NCBI GenBank assembly: GCA_947492375.1
Contig: CANLMI010000002.1
Coordinates: 121,529-185,528 of the forward strand
Reading direction: 5' to 3'
Source of the DNA: an uncultured Kordiimonas sp.
Lineage (GTDB): Bacteria > Pseudomonadota > Alphaproteobacteria > Sphingomonadales > Kordiimonadaceae
Length of the DNA: 64,000 nt
Below, piece by piece: positions 45,248-52,684 of the stretch; within the stretch, counting starts at the first letter, position 1, and every line of letters begins with the position of its first letter. A model generated the notes under the pieces. It saw only the letters and a program-made list of their open reading frames with translations. It had not been told where the DNA came from and did not search any database. The translations under genes were made by a program, and so were the position numbers.

Positions 45248-45793
45248 TTTGTTTAACCCCGGTTTTCAGTGCTGTGCCATTTGCTGGCATTTTCGGAGGG
45301 CAGACATAGCATAGTTTTTACGTCTTTGCTTGCACGGTCATACACATTTCTTCCCCTGCCGATCCGGCGAGCACAATACCGTAGTGAAGCGTTTATGCCG
45401 CTTGATCGCCAGTGTTCTTCAAGTGACTGTTGACCCGCGTTATTGTGCCTACCTTCAAGCCTTTCTCACCCTTTACTGGCCCATGACTGGCATACAAACC
45501 TTCCGTTCAATGCGGTGCTCAACCCGCCAATCCCACTGACAGCACCAAACGACCTATCACTGACGAACACGAACCGAAACCCGTCACCAACGATTATTTT
45601 CCCCTGTGCCATATCACTGCGTTCAGGCACTTCCTCGCGCACCAAAATAAACGTGGTTCGGGGTCAAGCAGCGCCCTGAAATTCATCTGTTAGCAAAAAT
45701 TAGTTCAGGGCGCTGTTCCCTTCGTAACCCCCTAGTGCTCGGTCTGGTTCAGTCAGAGGGACAGGCTCTCTGAGGCATCAAAGGAGATTTAAA
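45248..45793. other. Noncoding segment upstream of the DUF736 gene
   Basis: About 545 bases in which I recognise no gene. Short open frames on the plus strand lack start signals and protein-like composition. The last bases carry the strong ribosome-binding site AAAGGAG of the DUF736 gene. This may be the remains of plasmid genes lost by deletion. Confidence 0.45.
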
Positions 45794-46114
45794 ATGCCAG
45801 CTATCGGACATGTAACAAAAACTGAGAACGGCTTTAAAGGCAACCTCAGCACATTATCAATCAGCGCAGATATTGAAGTCGTACCTAACCGCGACAAAGC
45901 CAATGAAAACCAGCCTGATTACCGTGTATTTGCGGGCCGCGTTGAGATCGGCGCAGGATGGGTGCGGAAGAGTGAACGCTCAGGTAACGAATATACTAGC
46001 CTCTCGTTTGCAGCCCCCGAATTTGGCCAGCGCAAACTATACGCAAACCTTGGTCAAGCCGCAGGTCAAGACGACCCTGATGTGTTTGCCATCATCTGGA
46101 ACCCAGAAGACTGA
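45794..46114 (+). CDS. DUF736 family protein
   Basis: A 106-residue protein of the DUF736 family: MPAIGHVTKTENGFKGNLST, then ISADIEVVPNRDKANENQPD, YRVFAGRVEIGAGWVRKSER and YTSLSFAAPEFGQRKLYANL, ending with an acidic tail (WNPED). The family is found almost only on conjugative plasmids and ICEs of Alphaproteobacteria, close to ardC and DUF2958 genes, and its function is not known. AAAGGAG precedes the ATG. It marks this stretch as formerly conjugative DNA. Confidence 0.88.
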   Translation: MPAIGHVTKTENGFKGNLSTLSISADIEVVPNRDKANENQPDYRVFAGRVEIGAGWVRKSERSGNEYTSLSFAAPEFGQRKLYANLGQAAGQDDPDVFAIIWNPED

Positions 46115-46180
46115 TCCGCTCAGTTCAAACGCCCTGGCACGCATGTGTCGGGGCTTTACTTTTCAGGACGGAGACTTCCC

Positions 46181-46462
46181 ATGGATATTGCAACAGACAT
46201 CATTCCAAGCCATCACCGCGACTATAATAAAGCACGCGCTCTCGTCTTTTCGCTGATAAAACAGCTGGAATTAACGCGGCAAGAATGCGCACAAACACCA
46301 CCTTGGATCGGAACAGGTTACGACGAAGACGGTGACATCATCGCCCTTGAAAATACCGAGCCGTTCGAGCGCGCCTATGAACTTTCGGCTATGATCAGAT
46401 CGAACCCTAACGCGGTTGCCATCCTGAAAGCACAAGACCGCCTATCGATTCTTGAGGCATAA
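46181..46462 (+). CDS. Hypothetical protein of the plasmid-type module
   Basis: A 93-residue protein (start MDIATDIIPSHHRDYNKARA) with a helical, charged composition and no known domain. I prefer ATG 46181, after GGACGGAG, to ATG 46145. It follows the DUF736 gene by 66 bp and precedes the membrane-protein gene by 2 bp, so the three are probably one transcript. Confidence 0.6.
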   Translation: MDIATDIIPSHHRDYNKARALVFSLIKQLELTRQECAQTPPWIGTGYDEDGDIIALENTEPFERAYELSAMIRSNPNAVAILKAQDRLSILEA

Positions 46463-46464
46463 TC

Positions 46465-46890
46465 ATGTATGCTTGGCCTATGGAACGATTTTACCTGTCA
46501 TCAATTTCCACATGCCTCAAAAGCGGTGCACTCTTGTTCGTCGCAGGTGTGTTGATTGTGCTTGCTATCAGGGCAGCCGAATGGACAGTGATCGGCGGTG
46601 TCGCTGCCATATCGGTCGGGGCTATCGTCTATGGTCGGTCGCTCGCCAGAGCAGGATTTGACGCCATGCTCGTACGGCTTTCACAGTATTCAAAGGCCAA
46701 GGCACTTATGGTGATGTTAGGCGCGATAATGCTGAACGGCCTCGCCTATGTTACGCTGGTGGCTATTGGGTTTGCGGGGCTTGATCTCTCGCTTGACCTT
46801 GCGCGCATTTTGGCGCTCATCGCCGCCGTTGCGTTCCTGCCGACTTCAGTCTTTATTGTGACCCAAATCGAATTCGAAAGGCAATCCTAG
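46465..46890 (+). CDS. Hypothetical inner-membrane protein
   Basis: A 141-residue protein with four hydrophobic helices (GALLFVAGVLIVLAIRA, TVIGGVAAISVGAIVYG, ALMVMLGAIMLNGLAYVTLV, ARILALIAAVAFLPTSVFIV). No family recognised. It is co-directional with the DUF736 gene and overlaps the 3' end of the convergent GntR-type gene by 4 bp. Confidence 0.6.
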   Translation: MYAWPMERFYLSSISTCLKSGALLFVAGVLIVLAIRAAEWTVIGGVAAISVGAIVYGRSLARAGFDAMLVRLSQYSKAKALMVMLGAIMLNGLAYVTLVAIGFAGLDLSLDLARILALIAAVAFLPTSVFIVTQIEFERQS

Positions 46891-47519
46891 CCAAACCAAT
46901 CTTCTGCGTTATCGACCACATGAAGGCGGACATGATACCGGAGCCGTTCCATATCCCCTGTTTCAAGCGCATCGATGATTAATGCATGTTCTGAGTATGA
47001 CTTGAATATCTGTTCTTCGGTGCTGAAATTGGCGACATCATAGAAGCCTTTTATCTGATAAAGCTGGGCGAGTTGGCGCGACAGTGGGCCTTCATCGACC
47101 GATTCAACCATACATTGATGGAAGGTCCGGTTTAGCCCCTCCACTGCCTCATAGTCATCGTCAAGACAAGCGTGCCACATCTGATAATTGAGATCATGCA
47201 GTCGTTTGATGAAGGGGGCGGTGATCATCGGTACCAGCTTCTCGACCGCGTATATTTCCAAGACGGCTCGCAGTTCAACGGCCTGCATTAACGTACCTGC
47301 TGTTGTCTCCGCAACGACCCGTGTGCCGTCCTCGGTGAGGTCGAGCCAGCCACTTGCTTCCAGTTCCTCAAGAACCTTCATGGCGACCCAGCGACCGCAG
47401 CCATAAATCTTTCTGAGGCGTCGCTGGGATAGTTGTTCTCCGGGTGTGAAAATGCCCCGGTTGATGTCGTTAATTATTCTACTGACAATCTGTTTTTTGG
47501 GGTCGAGGGTCTCCGTCAT
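46887..47519 (-). CDS. GntR-family (FadR/FCD-type) transcriptional regulator
   Basis: A 210-residue regulator. The N-terminal winged helix is of the GntR type (IVSRIINDINRGIFTPGEQL, then RLRKIYGCGRWVAMKVLEEL). The C-terminal helical ligand domain is FCD-like, with HACLDDDYEAVEGLNRTFHQ and SEHALIIDALETGDMERLRY followed by HVRLHV. Starting at ATG 47519, after GGAG, separates it by 7 bp from the upstream small gene, with which it forms an operon. The effector and targets are not evident. Confidence 0.82.
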   Translation of the reverse strand: MTETLDPKKQIVSRIINDINRGIFTPGEQLSQRRLRKIYGCGRWVAMKVLEELEASGWLDLTEDGTRVVAETTAGTLMQAVELRAVLEIYAVEKLVPMITAPFIKRLHDLNYQMWHACLDDDYEAVEGLNRTFHQCMVESVDEGPLSRQLAQLYQIKGFYDVANFSTEEQIFKSYSEHALIIDALETGDMERLRYHVRLHVVDNAEDWFG

Positions 47520-47526
47520 ACATCTC

Positions 47527-47745
47527 CTACTTCGACAGCATAGATATGCATCTATCGGGGCCATGCTGCGCCACTAAATCAGCAAGTGTTGCGGCATCCT
47601 TGGGGGTAAAAGCGTCACCGAGTTTGGCGACAAATGGGGCACCAACTGACTTGGCGAGCGTTTCTTTTCGGGCGTTGATATCAGCGTCCAGTTTGCGGCG
47701 TTTCTCAATCAGGGTTGTGAGACTTTGGGACCGATTGCTGGGCAT
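47527..47745 (-). CDS. Small coiled-coil protein, conjugation-associated (tentative)
   Basis: A 72-residue protein: MPSNRSQSLTTLIEKRRKLD, then ADINARKETLAKSVGAP and a C-terminal helix ending CISMLSK. The first half has heptad-like charge spacing. It lies 7 bp upstream of the GntR-type gene and near the traD fragment. It resembles small TraC/TraD accessory proteins of alphaproteobacterial plasmids only in size and composition, so I leave it unnamed. Confidence 0.5.
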   Translation of the reverse strand: MPSNRSQSLTTLIEKRRKLDADINARKETLAKSVGAPFVAKLGDAFTPKDAATLADLVAQHGPDRCISMLSK

Positions 47746-48112
47746 GGTTAGTTCCTTTCTTCAATTTCAGAATACACGTTATAGAGGATGTTATCCATAC
47801 AATATGGACACCCCCATGATGTTTAGGAATGGCGCAAGCGTCAAGACGCCTGCGAAAAAAGAGAACACACCTGATGCACAAACTGCGTTTCTATTTTATG
47901 TTTAACTACAATTGGTTATAGAACTTCAAAAATCGATGTTCAGTAGACCGGGTAGACTTGGTCTACCAAACGAAAAAAGTTTTGAGCGTTTACAGCGCCT
48001 TACTTCGGTCTACCGGTCTACCGAGAACAAAAAGTTTGAACTCTTTCATCGGTTGTGTTTTAATTCACTCGCTCGAAAAGACTTGGCATGGATCTTCCGT
48101 TGTAGGATCGAC
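47746..48112. other. Intergenic region between divergent plasmid-type genes
   Basis: About 365 bases between the small minus-strand gene and the ribbon-helix-helix gene. A repeated word is visible: GGTCTACC and GTCTACCG recur several times around 47950-48020 in direct and inverted form, which could be binding sites for the ribbon-helix-helix protein or part of a former transfer origin. No gene seen. Confidence 0.5.
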
Positions 48113-48433
48113 ATGTTAGTCACACTCTCTGCCAAACTCACCACCAACCAGCGTGATGCTTTCAACGCGCTTGCAGATAATCTCAACGTTTCGTCCTCCG
48201 CCCTGCTGCGTTCCCTTGTGGTGCGTTACATCGAAGGCGGCGAGGCTGTCGTGGGTAATCTTGCAAGTACCATTCAAGCCAATCATGAAGACCTGACGCG
48301 TGTCCTCGTCCTCACCCGTTTCCTCGCCGAAGGGGTCGACAAAGAGACAACCGATATCCTTCTGGAGCGCACCGACGCCTATCTCGCATCCCTGCCCAGC
48401 GGCACAGACATTCATTTGGAAGGGAGAGCGTAA
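48113..48433 (+). CDS. Ribbon-helix-helix DNA-binding protein (relaxosome/MobC-like, tentative)
   Basis: A 106-residue protein whose N-terminus reads MLVTLSAKLTTNQRDAFNAL, then ADNLNVSSSALLRSLVVRYI, a typical ribbon-helix-helix fold, followed by a longer helical part ending HLEGRA. I prefer ATG 48113 to the upstream ATG 47912 because it gives a canonical RHH start and GGAT precedes it. It overlaps traD by 1 bp (TAATG), so it belongs to the transfer module. By analogy it could be a TraY/MobC-like accessory protein binding the transfer origin. Confidence 0.65.
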   Translation: MLVTLSAKLTTNQRDAFNALADNLNVSSSALLRSLVVRYIEGGEAVVGNLASTIQANHEDLTRVLVLTRFLAEGVDKETTDILLERTDAYLASLPSGTDIHLEGRA

Positions 48434-49374
48434 TGGCTAACTTCTTCAACACCCCATTGTCCACTTTCATTCGCGGTGCCCAAACAACCATTCACGAGTG
48501 GCAGATGATGCTGCAAAGCCTCAAGCAAACGGTGATAGCGGGCCTCATCATTGTCGCTATTCTCGCGGGCTGGCAGGTCTATAATAAAACAACCGCATAT
48601 GACCAATATATCATGCAGCGCTGGGTCACAGCGGCTGGCAAAGCCGCTTTCTTCGGGCACAAAAGCACCATCGACTTTAAAGGTGCGGACGGTAAAACCT
48701 ACAAGCTCTATACCGGGAAATACCTGCGCTCCAACATGGCAAAGGTCGTATGGCGTAAAGCCGGTGCTGCCAGTCTTGTTGGGGTTAAAATCGGGGCCGC
48801 ACTCAGCTCGCTTATTCTTCTGTTTGTCCTCCTGTTCTTCTATCTGAATGGTCGTCGTCAAGGAAAAGACTTTCATGTCAGGGGCGCGCAGCTCGGCACC
48901 ACGGGTGACCTTGCCAAAGCGCTTAAGAAGGTCGGTCCTCGCGGGACCATCTCGCTCGGCGGCATCCGTCTGCCCGCTGATATGGAGCCGACCAATATTG
49001 CCATGATCGGTGCACCGCGCACCGGCAAGTCAGTGCAAATCAGCGCGGTCCTCGACGAAGTCAGACGCGCAGGTCAACGCGCGATTGTCTATGATTACGG
49101 CGGGCTGTTTACGCGCCATTTCTACCGCGAAGGCATCGACACGATCCTCAACCCAATGGACGAACGCTCCGCAGAATGGCGGCCATGGTACGACGCCTTT
49201 GAACCAGCACATTTTGAGCAGCAAGCGGCGTCGCTTAGCCGTCGTCACATCGCTCCAGTCGTCTCGGGGTTCTGCGGTTATAGACATCCGCAAACGCTTG
49301 CTCAGGGTCGGCAGAGCAAAGGATATGCTCGGCAAGTTCCTGAGACTTTGTTGAATGCCCAACAGCAAAAATAA
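48433..49374 (+). pseudogene. traD: Truncated type IV coupling protein TraD
   Basis: The N-terminal part of a VirD4/TraD coupling ATPase: two membrane helices (TVIAGLIIVAILAGWQVY and VGVKIGAALSSLILLFVLLF), a periplasmic loop between them, and the nucleotide-binding domain with Walker A MIGAPRTGKS at about residue 195, then IVYDYGGLFTRHFYREGIDT and EWRPWYDAFEPAHFEQQAAS. Homology ends there, at about 49230; the last ~45 codons are only the antisense of the dsbC fragment. Walker B and the rest (normally >300 further residues) are absent, so the product cannot pump DNA. The breakpoint abuts a similarly truncated dsbC gene. Confidence 0.82.
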
Positions 49375-49858
49375 TCTGTCGGCGCACATTGAGGTCGCGA
49401 CCCTCGCCGTCAAACCAACCATGCAAGCGCTGACACCAGCCACAAAGCGGATTTGAATATTCGGTGAGGAGCGGGGCATCTTCCGGGCCAAATTCGAGCG
49501 CAACGCTCAGGTCCAACCTTTTCAGTCGCTCCGCCGCAGCTTTTGAAATGGCGGATTCAGAGAGGTTTTCGCCGCGATCATTATACATTTCGCCGAAAAT
49601 CAGCACATTGGCGTCAGCAGAATAGTAAACAATCTTACCTCCAGTATCGATCTCATAGAGGCCGTCGACTGCGGACGGTTTGACGGAATAAAACTGAAAG
49701 TTAGCAAAGCTCGACTTGAGCAGCTGTTCGGCTTCTGCCTGAATATCATCGGGTGCGACCGCATCCTCTGCTGTCGCGACTAACGACGGCGATAGTGTGA
49801 CACTGGCGAACATCGCAATCGTGGCAGCGCTCGATAATAAGGTTCGTGATAAAGACAT
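49235..49858 (-). pseudogene. dsbC: C-terminally truncated DsbC-like disulfide isomerase
   Basis: A signal peptide (SLSRTLLSSAATIAMFASVT), a DsbC N-terminal dimerisation domain (YSVKPSAVDGLYEIDTGGKI, NVLIFGEMYNDRGENL), and the start of a thioredoxin domain with the active site NPLCGWCQRLHGWF are seen. The frame ends soon after LERCDDG, where the cis-Pro segment and last helices of the thioredoxin fold should follow. At 207 residues it is roughly 30-50 short. DsbC genes of this type belong to F-type conjugation operons, where they help fold pilus-assembly proteins. It converges on the cut traD, which suggests one deletion or inversion removed the material between them. Confidence 0.78.
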
Positions 49859-50462
49859 AGTTCAATCTCCATTGCGGGCGTCAGACCCTTCGCCAAAAAT
49901 TGGCCGTTGAACCCGACAGGAGAGTGAATGTGATGATGTTTCGATCTACAAAAGCGTGCGTCTTCGGAAACTCAATCTCGCCCCCCATCAGGACGTGCCA
50001 TTAGGGTTCCGCGAAATTTTGGATTTTCAAAGCGCTAACGATTACCGGGCTGGCATGCCAGCTTGGTAACTTTTTGTGTTATTAATTATACAATATTGAT
50101 TTCATTGCGTTTTTGACGATTTCAGATTGGGCAAGAATGGCTCTAAAAAATTTTCAATTCATGCATATTTTATGCATGGCGCTAATGGTGACTTGAAATG
50201 AACCACTCGCTTTTATGAATATTTTCAGTGCCTTACTGGCTTCAATTTTGACGCAATTATGAATACTGTATTCATGCTTTTTTGACGAGTCGGTTGAATT
50301 TTAATCTACTTTGAGTATAATTGGTCTTGCTTGAGGGGGCTCGGGTAAGAGATTGATGCACGTTTAATATCGTCTTTCACCTGATAGATTTACACTAATG
50401 CTACCAATGTCTTGCGAGATAACGTGACAGTTGATCCGAGCGACAAAGGTGGGGGACGAGAA
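49859..50462. other. Noncoding segment near the right end of the island
   Basis: About 600 bases. It becomes AT-rich after 50080 and contains the repeated word ATTTTC/GCATGG and several TTTTTGACGA blocks (about 50110 and 50280), but no gene. The promoter for the Xre-type gene must lie at its right end. Confidence 0.45.
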
Positions 50463-50714
50463 ATGGAACCTTCTTTCAGTACGGCGATAAAAGAGGTGCG
50501 CAAAAGTAAAGGCATGCTCCAGAAATATGTTGCATGGTCATCCGGCTTAGGCCCGAAGCGCTATAACCAAATTGAAAACGGTAAAACGCCGACGGATGAT
50601 GAGTTGGCGGAAATCGCACGCGCGATGGGAACCGACCCTAGCGAGATAGCCGTCGCATGGGCGGAACTCCTTAAAACAAAATGCGGGGATAGTGCTAGTC
50701 GGTTGGTATCTTGA
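50463..50714 (+). CDS. Xre-family DNA-binding protein
   Basis: An 83-residue helix-turn-helix protein beginning MEPSFSTAIKEVRKSKGMLQ, with GLGPKRYNQIENGKTPTDDE and LAEIARAMGTDPSEIAVAW. I use ATG 50463, preceded by GGGGGACGAG, instead of ATG 50412. Such small Cro/CI-like regulators often control excision or transfer genes of islands. Its 3' end overlaps the convergent gene by 20 bp. Confidence 0.75.
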   Translation: MEPSFSTAIKEVRKSKGMLQKYVAWSSGLGPKRYNQIENGKTPTDDELAEIARAMGTDPSEIAVAWAELLKTKCGDSASRLVS

Positions 50715-51057
50715 GATCGATCTCGAAGCCTGAGCGCTCATACATCAGCATGATTTGCTCGTCGCTTTCGGTGATCCTGACGCCGCGCCGCGCAAGCGCA
50801 GCCGCAACCTTTCCAAGGTACATCTCGCAGGTGGTTATTTCCAAGTCACAGTAAGTATCAAGCACTTTAGAGAGATGCCCCTGTGATACTTCGATTTCGC
50901 GCGCAATTTCAGAGATAGTCAGACCGAGGGTCTTCATCGCGCCGCGCAAGACACGGCCTTTTTGCGCATAACGAAGACGCGTCGGCAGATCGTCAGCCAT
51001 CCGCTGTGGGCGCATACCCGCCTTGTAATTACCACTTTTGCGCATTGATGGGGTCAT
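50695..51057 (-). CDS. Helix-turn-helix protein, convergent with the Xre gene
   Basis: A 120-residue protein with a central Xre-like helix-turn-helix (MKTLGLTISEIAREIEVSQG, then HLSKVLDTYCDLEITTCEMY) and a C-terminal region ending LKIPTD that is not recognised. The basic N-terminus (MRKSGNYKAGMRPQRMADDL) may be a DNA-binding arm. It is the gene closest to the island's right end apart from the tRNA, so an excision- or maintenance-control role is plausible. Confidence 0.68.
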   Translation of the reverse strand: MTPSMRKSGNYKAGMRPQRMADDLPTRLRYAQKGRVLRGAMKTLGLTISEIAREIEVSQGHLSKVLDTYCDLEITTCEMYLGKVAAALARRGVRITESDEQIMLMYERSGFEIDLKIPTD

Positions 51058-51664
51058 AGAATTGCTATGTCCTACCCATTTTAGACGTTCCTCAATTGGT
51101 CTACACCAGTGCTACCTAACATAAGCCGCCAAAATGTGTACCCTTCCATGTCTCTAAAATACATCAGCTTGCCTATTTGTACAAACGCAATCTAAAAGTG
51201 TTCTTACCGAGTTGCGAACTAAACTGTTATCCCACCGATATTGCCTCTTGAAAACGCAGATCACAGCCAATGAAAAATTCAGCCGGTAAATTCAATCAGC
51301 CCAATACACTCTTAGAAATGCGTAAGACACGATTACTGGAAACCAAACAGTGTGAATTTGGCTCAGCACATCAATTTCTCTATTTTGGCACGATCTGTGT
51401 GATAAGCCAAGGTGTTGACAGCTTCGAAGACTAATCATTCTGACAGCTGAGTTTTGATTCGAGATTAGGCCCTGCACAAGTTCCATGCGTTTCCCTAACA
51501 AGGTCTCAGAACGGTCTTAGAGAATTTTAGGCGCAATTCAAATGCGCCAAAATACGCCCAAACACACGTGGATATTTTCCAAATTTCAAGGTAATTCGGC
51601 AGTACGAAATGAGCTTGCCTAGAGCTCGCATTTTTGGTATAAACGTCTGTTTTTGAAGGAATTT
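51058..51664. other. Noncoding right-end segment of the island
   Basis: About 600 bases between the last protein gene and tRNA-Met. It is AT-rich; a short minus-strand frame at 51292-51501 has no supporting signals. Integrase arm sites could be here, but I see no clear repeat shared with the left end other than the attachment core itself. Confidence 0.45.
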
Positions 51665-51741
51665 TGGTAGCGAAGGAGGGACTTGAACCCCCGACACCCG
51701 GATTATGATTCCGGTGCTCTAACCAGCTGAGCTACTTCGCC
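51665..51741 (-). tRNA. tRNA-Met(CAT), elongator type, carried by the island
   Basis: A complete 77-nt tRNA with encoded CCA: acceptor GGCGAAG/CTTCGCT (G-U at the first pair), D-arm GCTC-AGCTGGTTA-GAGC, anticodon stem CCGGA/TCCGG with loop ATCATAA (CAT anticodon), variable loop, and T-arm GGGGGTTCAAGTCCC. It is of the elongator type with the GTGTC variable region seen in Alphaproteobacteria. It lies inside the attachment repeats, so it came with the island, and it differs from the broken host tRNA at several stem positions. It presumably takes over the function of the disrupted gene. Confidence 0.95.
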
Positions 51742-51763
51742 ATACCAAATTTTCAACTCCGGG

Positions 51764-51782
51764 CCGACACATGGATTATGAT
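51764..51782. repeat. Right attachment repeat (attR core)
   Basis: The 19-bp ccgacacatggattatgat, identical to 13100-13118. To the right it continues as the 5' part of the host tRNA-Met; to the left it goes over into non-tRNA island sequence (GGG, then CTCAAC on the other strand context). Confidence 0.92.
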
Positions 51783-51814
51783 TCCACTGCTCTAACCAAC
51801 TGAGCTACTCGGCC
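51764..51814 (-). pseudogene. 5' part of the host tRNA-Met(CAT) gene
   Basis: Fifty-one bases on the minus strand give the 5' acceptor strand GGCCGAG, a D-arm (GCTC-AGTTGGTTA-GAGC), a full anticodon arm with CAT anticodon, and the variable loop, then stop at the island junction. T-arm and 3' acceptor strand are missing; they sit at 13074-13099. 51 + 26 = 77 nt, the same length as the intact copy. Confidence 0.92.
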
Positions 51815-51932
51815 ATACCAAATGATATGTGTCAGACAAAATTAATATAATTCATCCGAAGCTGCGCTGGTATAATAAAGCATCCCTTGCTCGTCAAGCT
51901 TGAATCAACATAACAAAGGTAAATAATTTCAG

Positions 51933-52547
51933 CTAGGCACCATAAGCAATCACAACATCAATTGTATGATCAGTAAAGCGCTGAATTCGCTTATCATCTA
52001 ACCCGTCCAGCTTCATAGTTGAAAGAGTTTGCGAAGCCGCGAGCAAAATACGGGCATTATCGCGGCTTTGAGTTTCACTTAAGGTGCCTGATTGATTTAA
52101 AATTCTGGCAAGGCGGTCGATAACTTCACCCTCAGCTTCCAGAAAGGATTTGCGCATTAACGCCGCATAATTCGTGCTCCAACCCAGCCATACTTTTACA
52201 TAATCAGGGCGATCAACGACCATAAGCACAATCAAGTCGGCCAATCCATGCAGACACCTCTTTAAACTTAGCCCTTCAGCATCAATAGAATCAAATAGAC
52301 TTACATGAACCCTGGCCACCTCGGCCAAAACCATTTCCACTAAAGCCTCTCTTGTTGGAAAATATACAAATGTTGTGGCAACGGAAACGCCTGCACGTTC
52401 AGCCAAATCCTTGTGACGCGCCTCACCTACCCCCTTTTCAGCGAAAAGCTCTACGGCAATATCAAGCAGCTGTTGCCGTCGCTCATTCGGGCTTAATCTG
52501 GATCTTTTTATATCTTTCCGGTTCGTATCTTTCTGACGCGCTTCCAT
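51933..52547 (-). CDS. TetR-family regulator divergent from alkB
   Basis: A 204-residue TetR-type repressor. The N-terminal helix-turn-helix has NERRQQLLDIAVELFAEKGV followed by HKDLAERAGVSVATTFVYFP. The C-terminal ligand domain is helical (LADLIVLMVVDRPDYVKVWL) and resembles BetI/AcrR-like members. It is transcribed away from alkB, with a perfect 36-bp palindrome between them, so it most likely represses alkB and perhaps itself until an alkane- or fatty-acid-derived signal appears. This gene is the first chromosomal gene right of the island. Confidence 0.86.
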   Translation of the reverse strand: MEARQKDTNRKDIKRSRLSPNERRQQLLDIAVELFAEKGVGEARHKDLAERAGVSVATTFVYFPTREALVEMVLAEVARVHVSLFDSIDAEGLSLKRCLHGLADLIVLMVVDRPDYVKVWLGWSTNYAALMRKSFLEAEGEVIDRLARILNQSGTLSETQSRDNARILLAASQTLSTMKLDGLDDKRIQRFTDHTIDVVIAYGA

Positions 52548-52611
52548 CCAAAACTCTTTTATAACTTAAGGTGAATTGCATCACTTAACACGTAAAAGGA
52601 AATTAGTGTCA

Positions 52612-52647
52612 ATATTCCTTATTGATAATATTATCAATAAGGAATAT
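52612..52647. promoter_or_regulatory. Perfect 36-bp palindrome between tetR and alkB (operator candidate)
   Basis: The sequence from 52612 to 52647 reads the same on both strands (half-site TCCTTATTGATAAT; no central spacer). It lies 65 bp before the TetR-type start and about 37 bp before the alkB start. Palindromes in this position are typical TetR-family operators, but one this long and perfect is unusual; two overlapping operator sites are possible. Confidence 0.85.
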
Positions 52648-52684
52648 ACTCCAAAATATATTACGGATAAAACAGGATATAAAA

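Larger units (their letters stand above)
13100..51782. mobile_element. Integrative genomic island (heavy-metal resistance, decayed conjugation genes) in tRNA-Met
   Basis: A 38.7-kb element bounded by a perfect 19-bp direct repeat (13100-13118 and 51764-51782) that belongs to the anticodon/variable region of one tRNA-Met gene. Joining the outer flanks across one repeat copy rebuilds a complete 77-nt tRNA. Just inside the left end is a tyrosine integrase, and just inside the right end an intact tRNA-Met. Between them are transposase genes, a toxin-antitoxin locus, metal-resistance operons with MerR regulators, and fragments of plasmid/ICE genes (ardC, DUF2958, DUF736, traD, dsbC). No complete transfer system, relaxase or partition gene is visible, so it is probably no longer self-transmissible. 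Excision may still be possible. Confidence 0.93.

Noticed and set aside
45006..45314. A 102-codon plus-strand frame opposite the ABM-domain gene
   Set aside because: The minus-strand gene has a clear ABM-fold sequence; the plus-strand frame is Ser/Arg/Cys-rich and lacks motifs.
47950..48020. CRISPR array
   Set aside because: The repeated words are 8-10 bp, irregularly spaced and in both orientations, without constant spacers or cas genes.
13100..51782. Prophage
   Set aside because: No capsid, terminase, portal, tail or lysis genes are present; cargo and remnants are of plasmid/ICE type.
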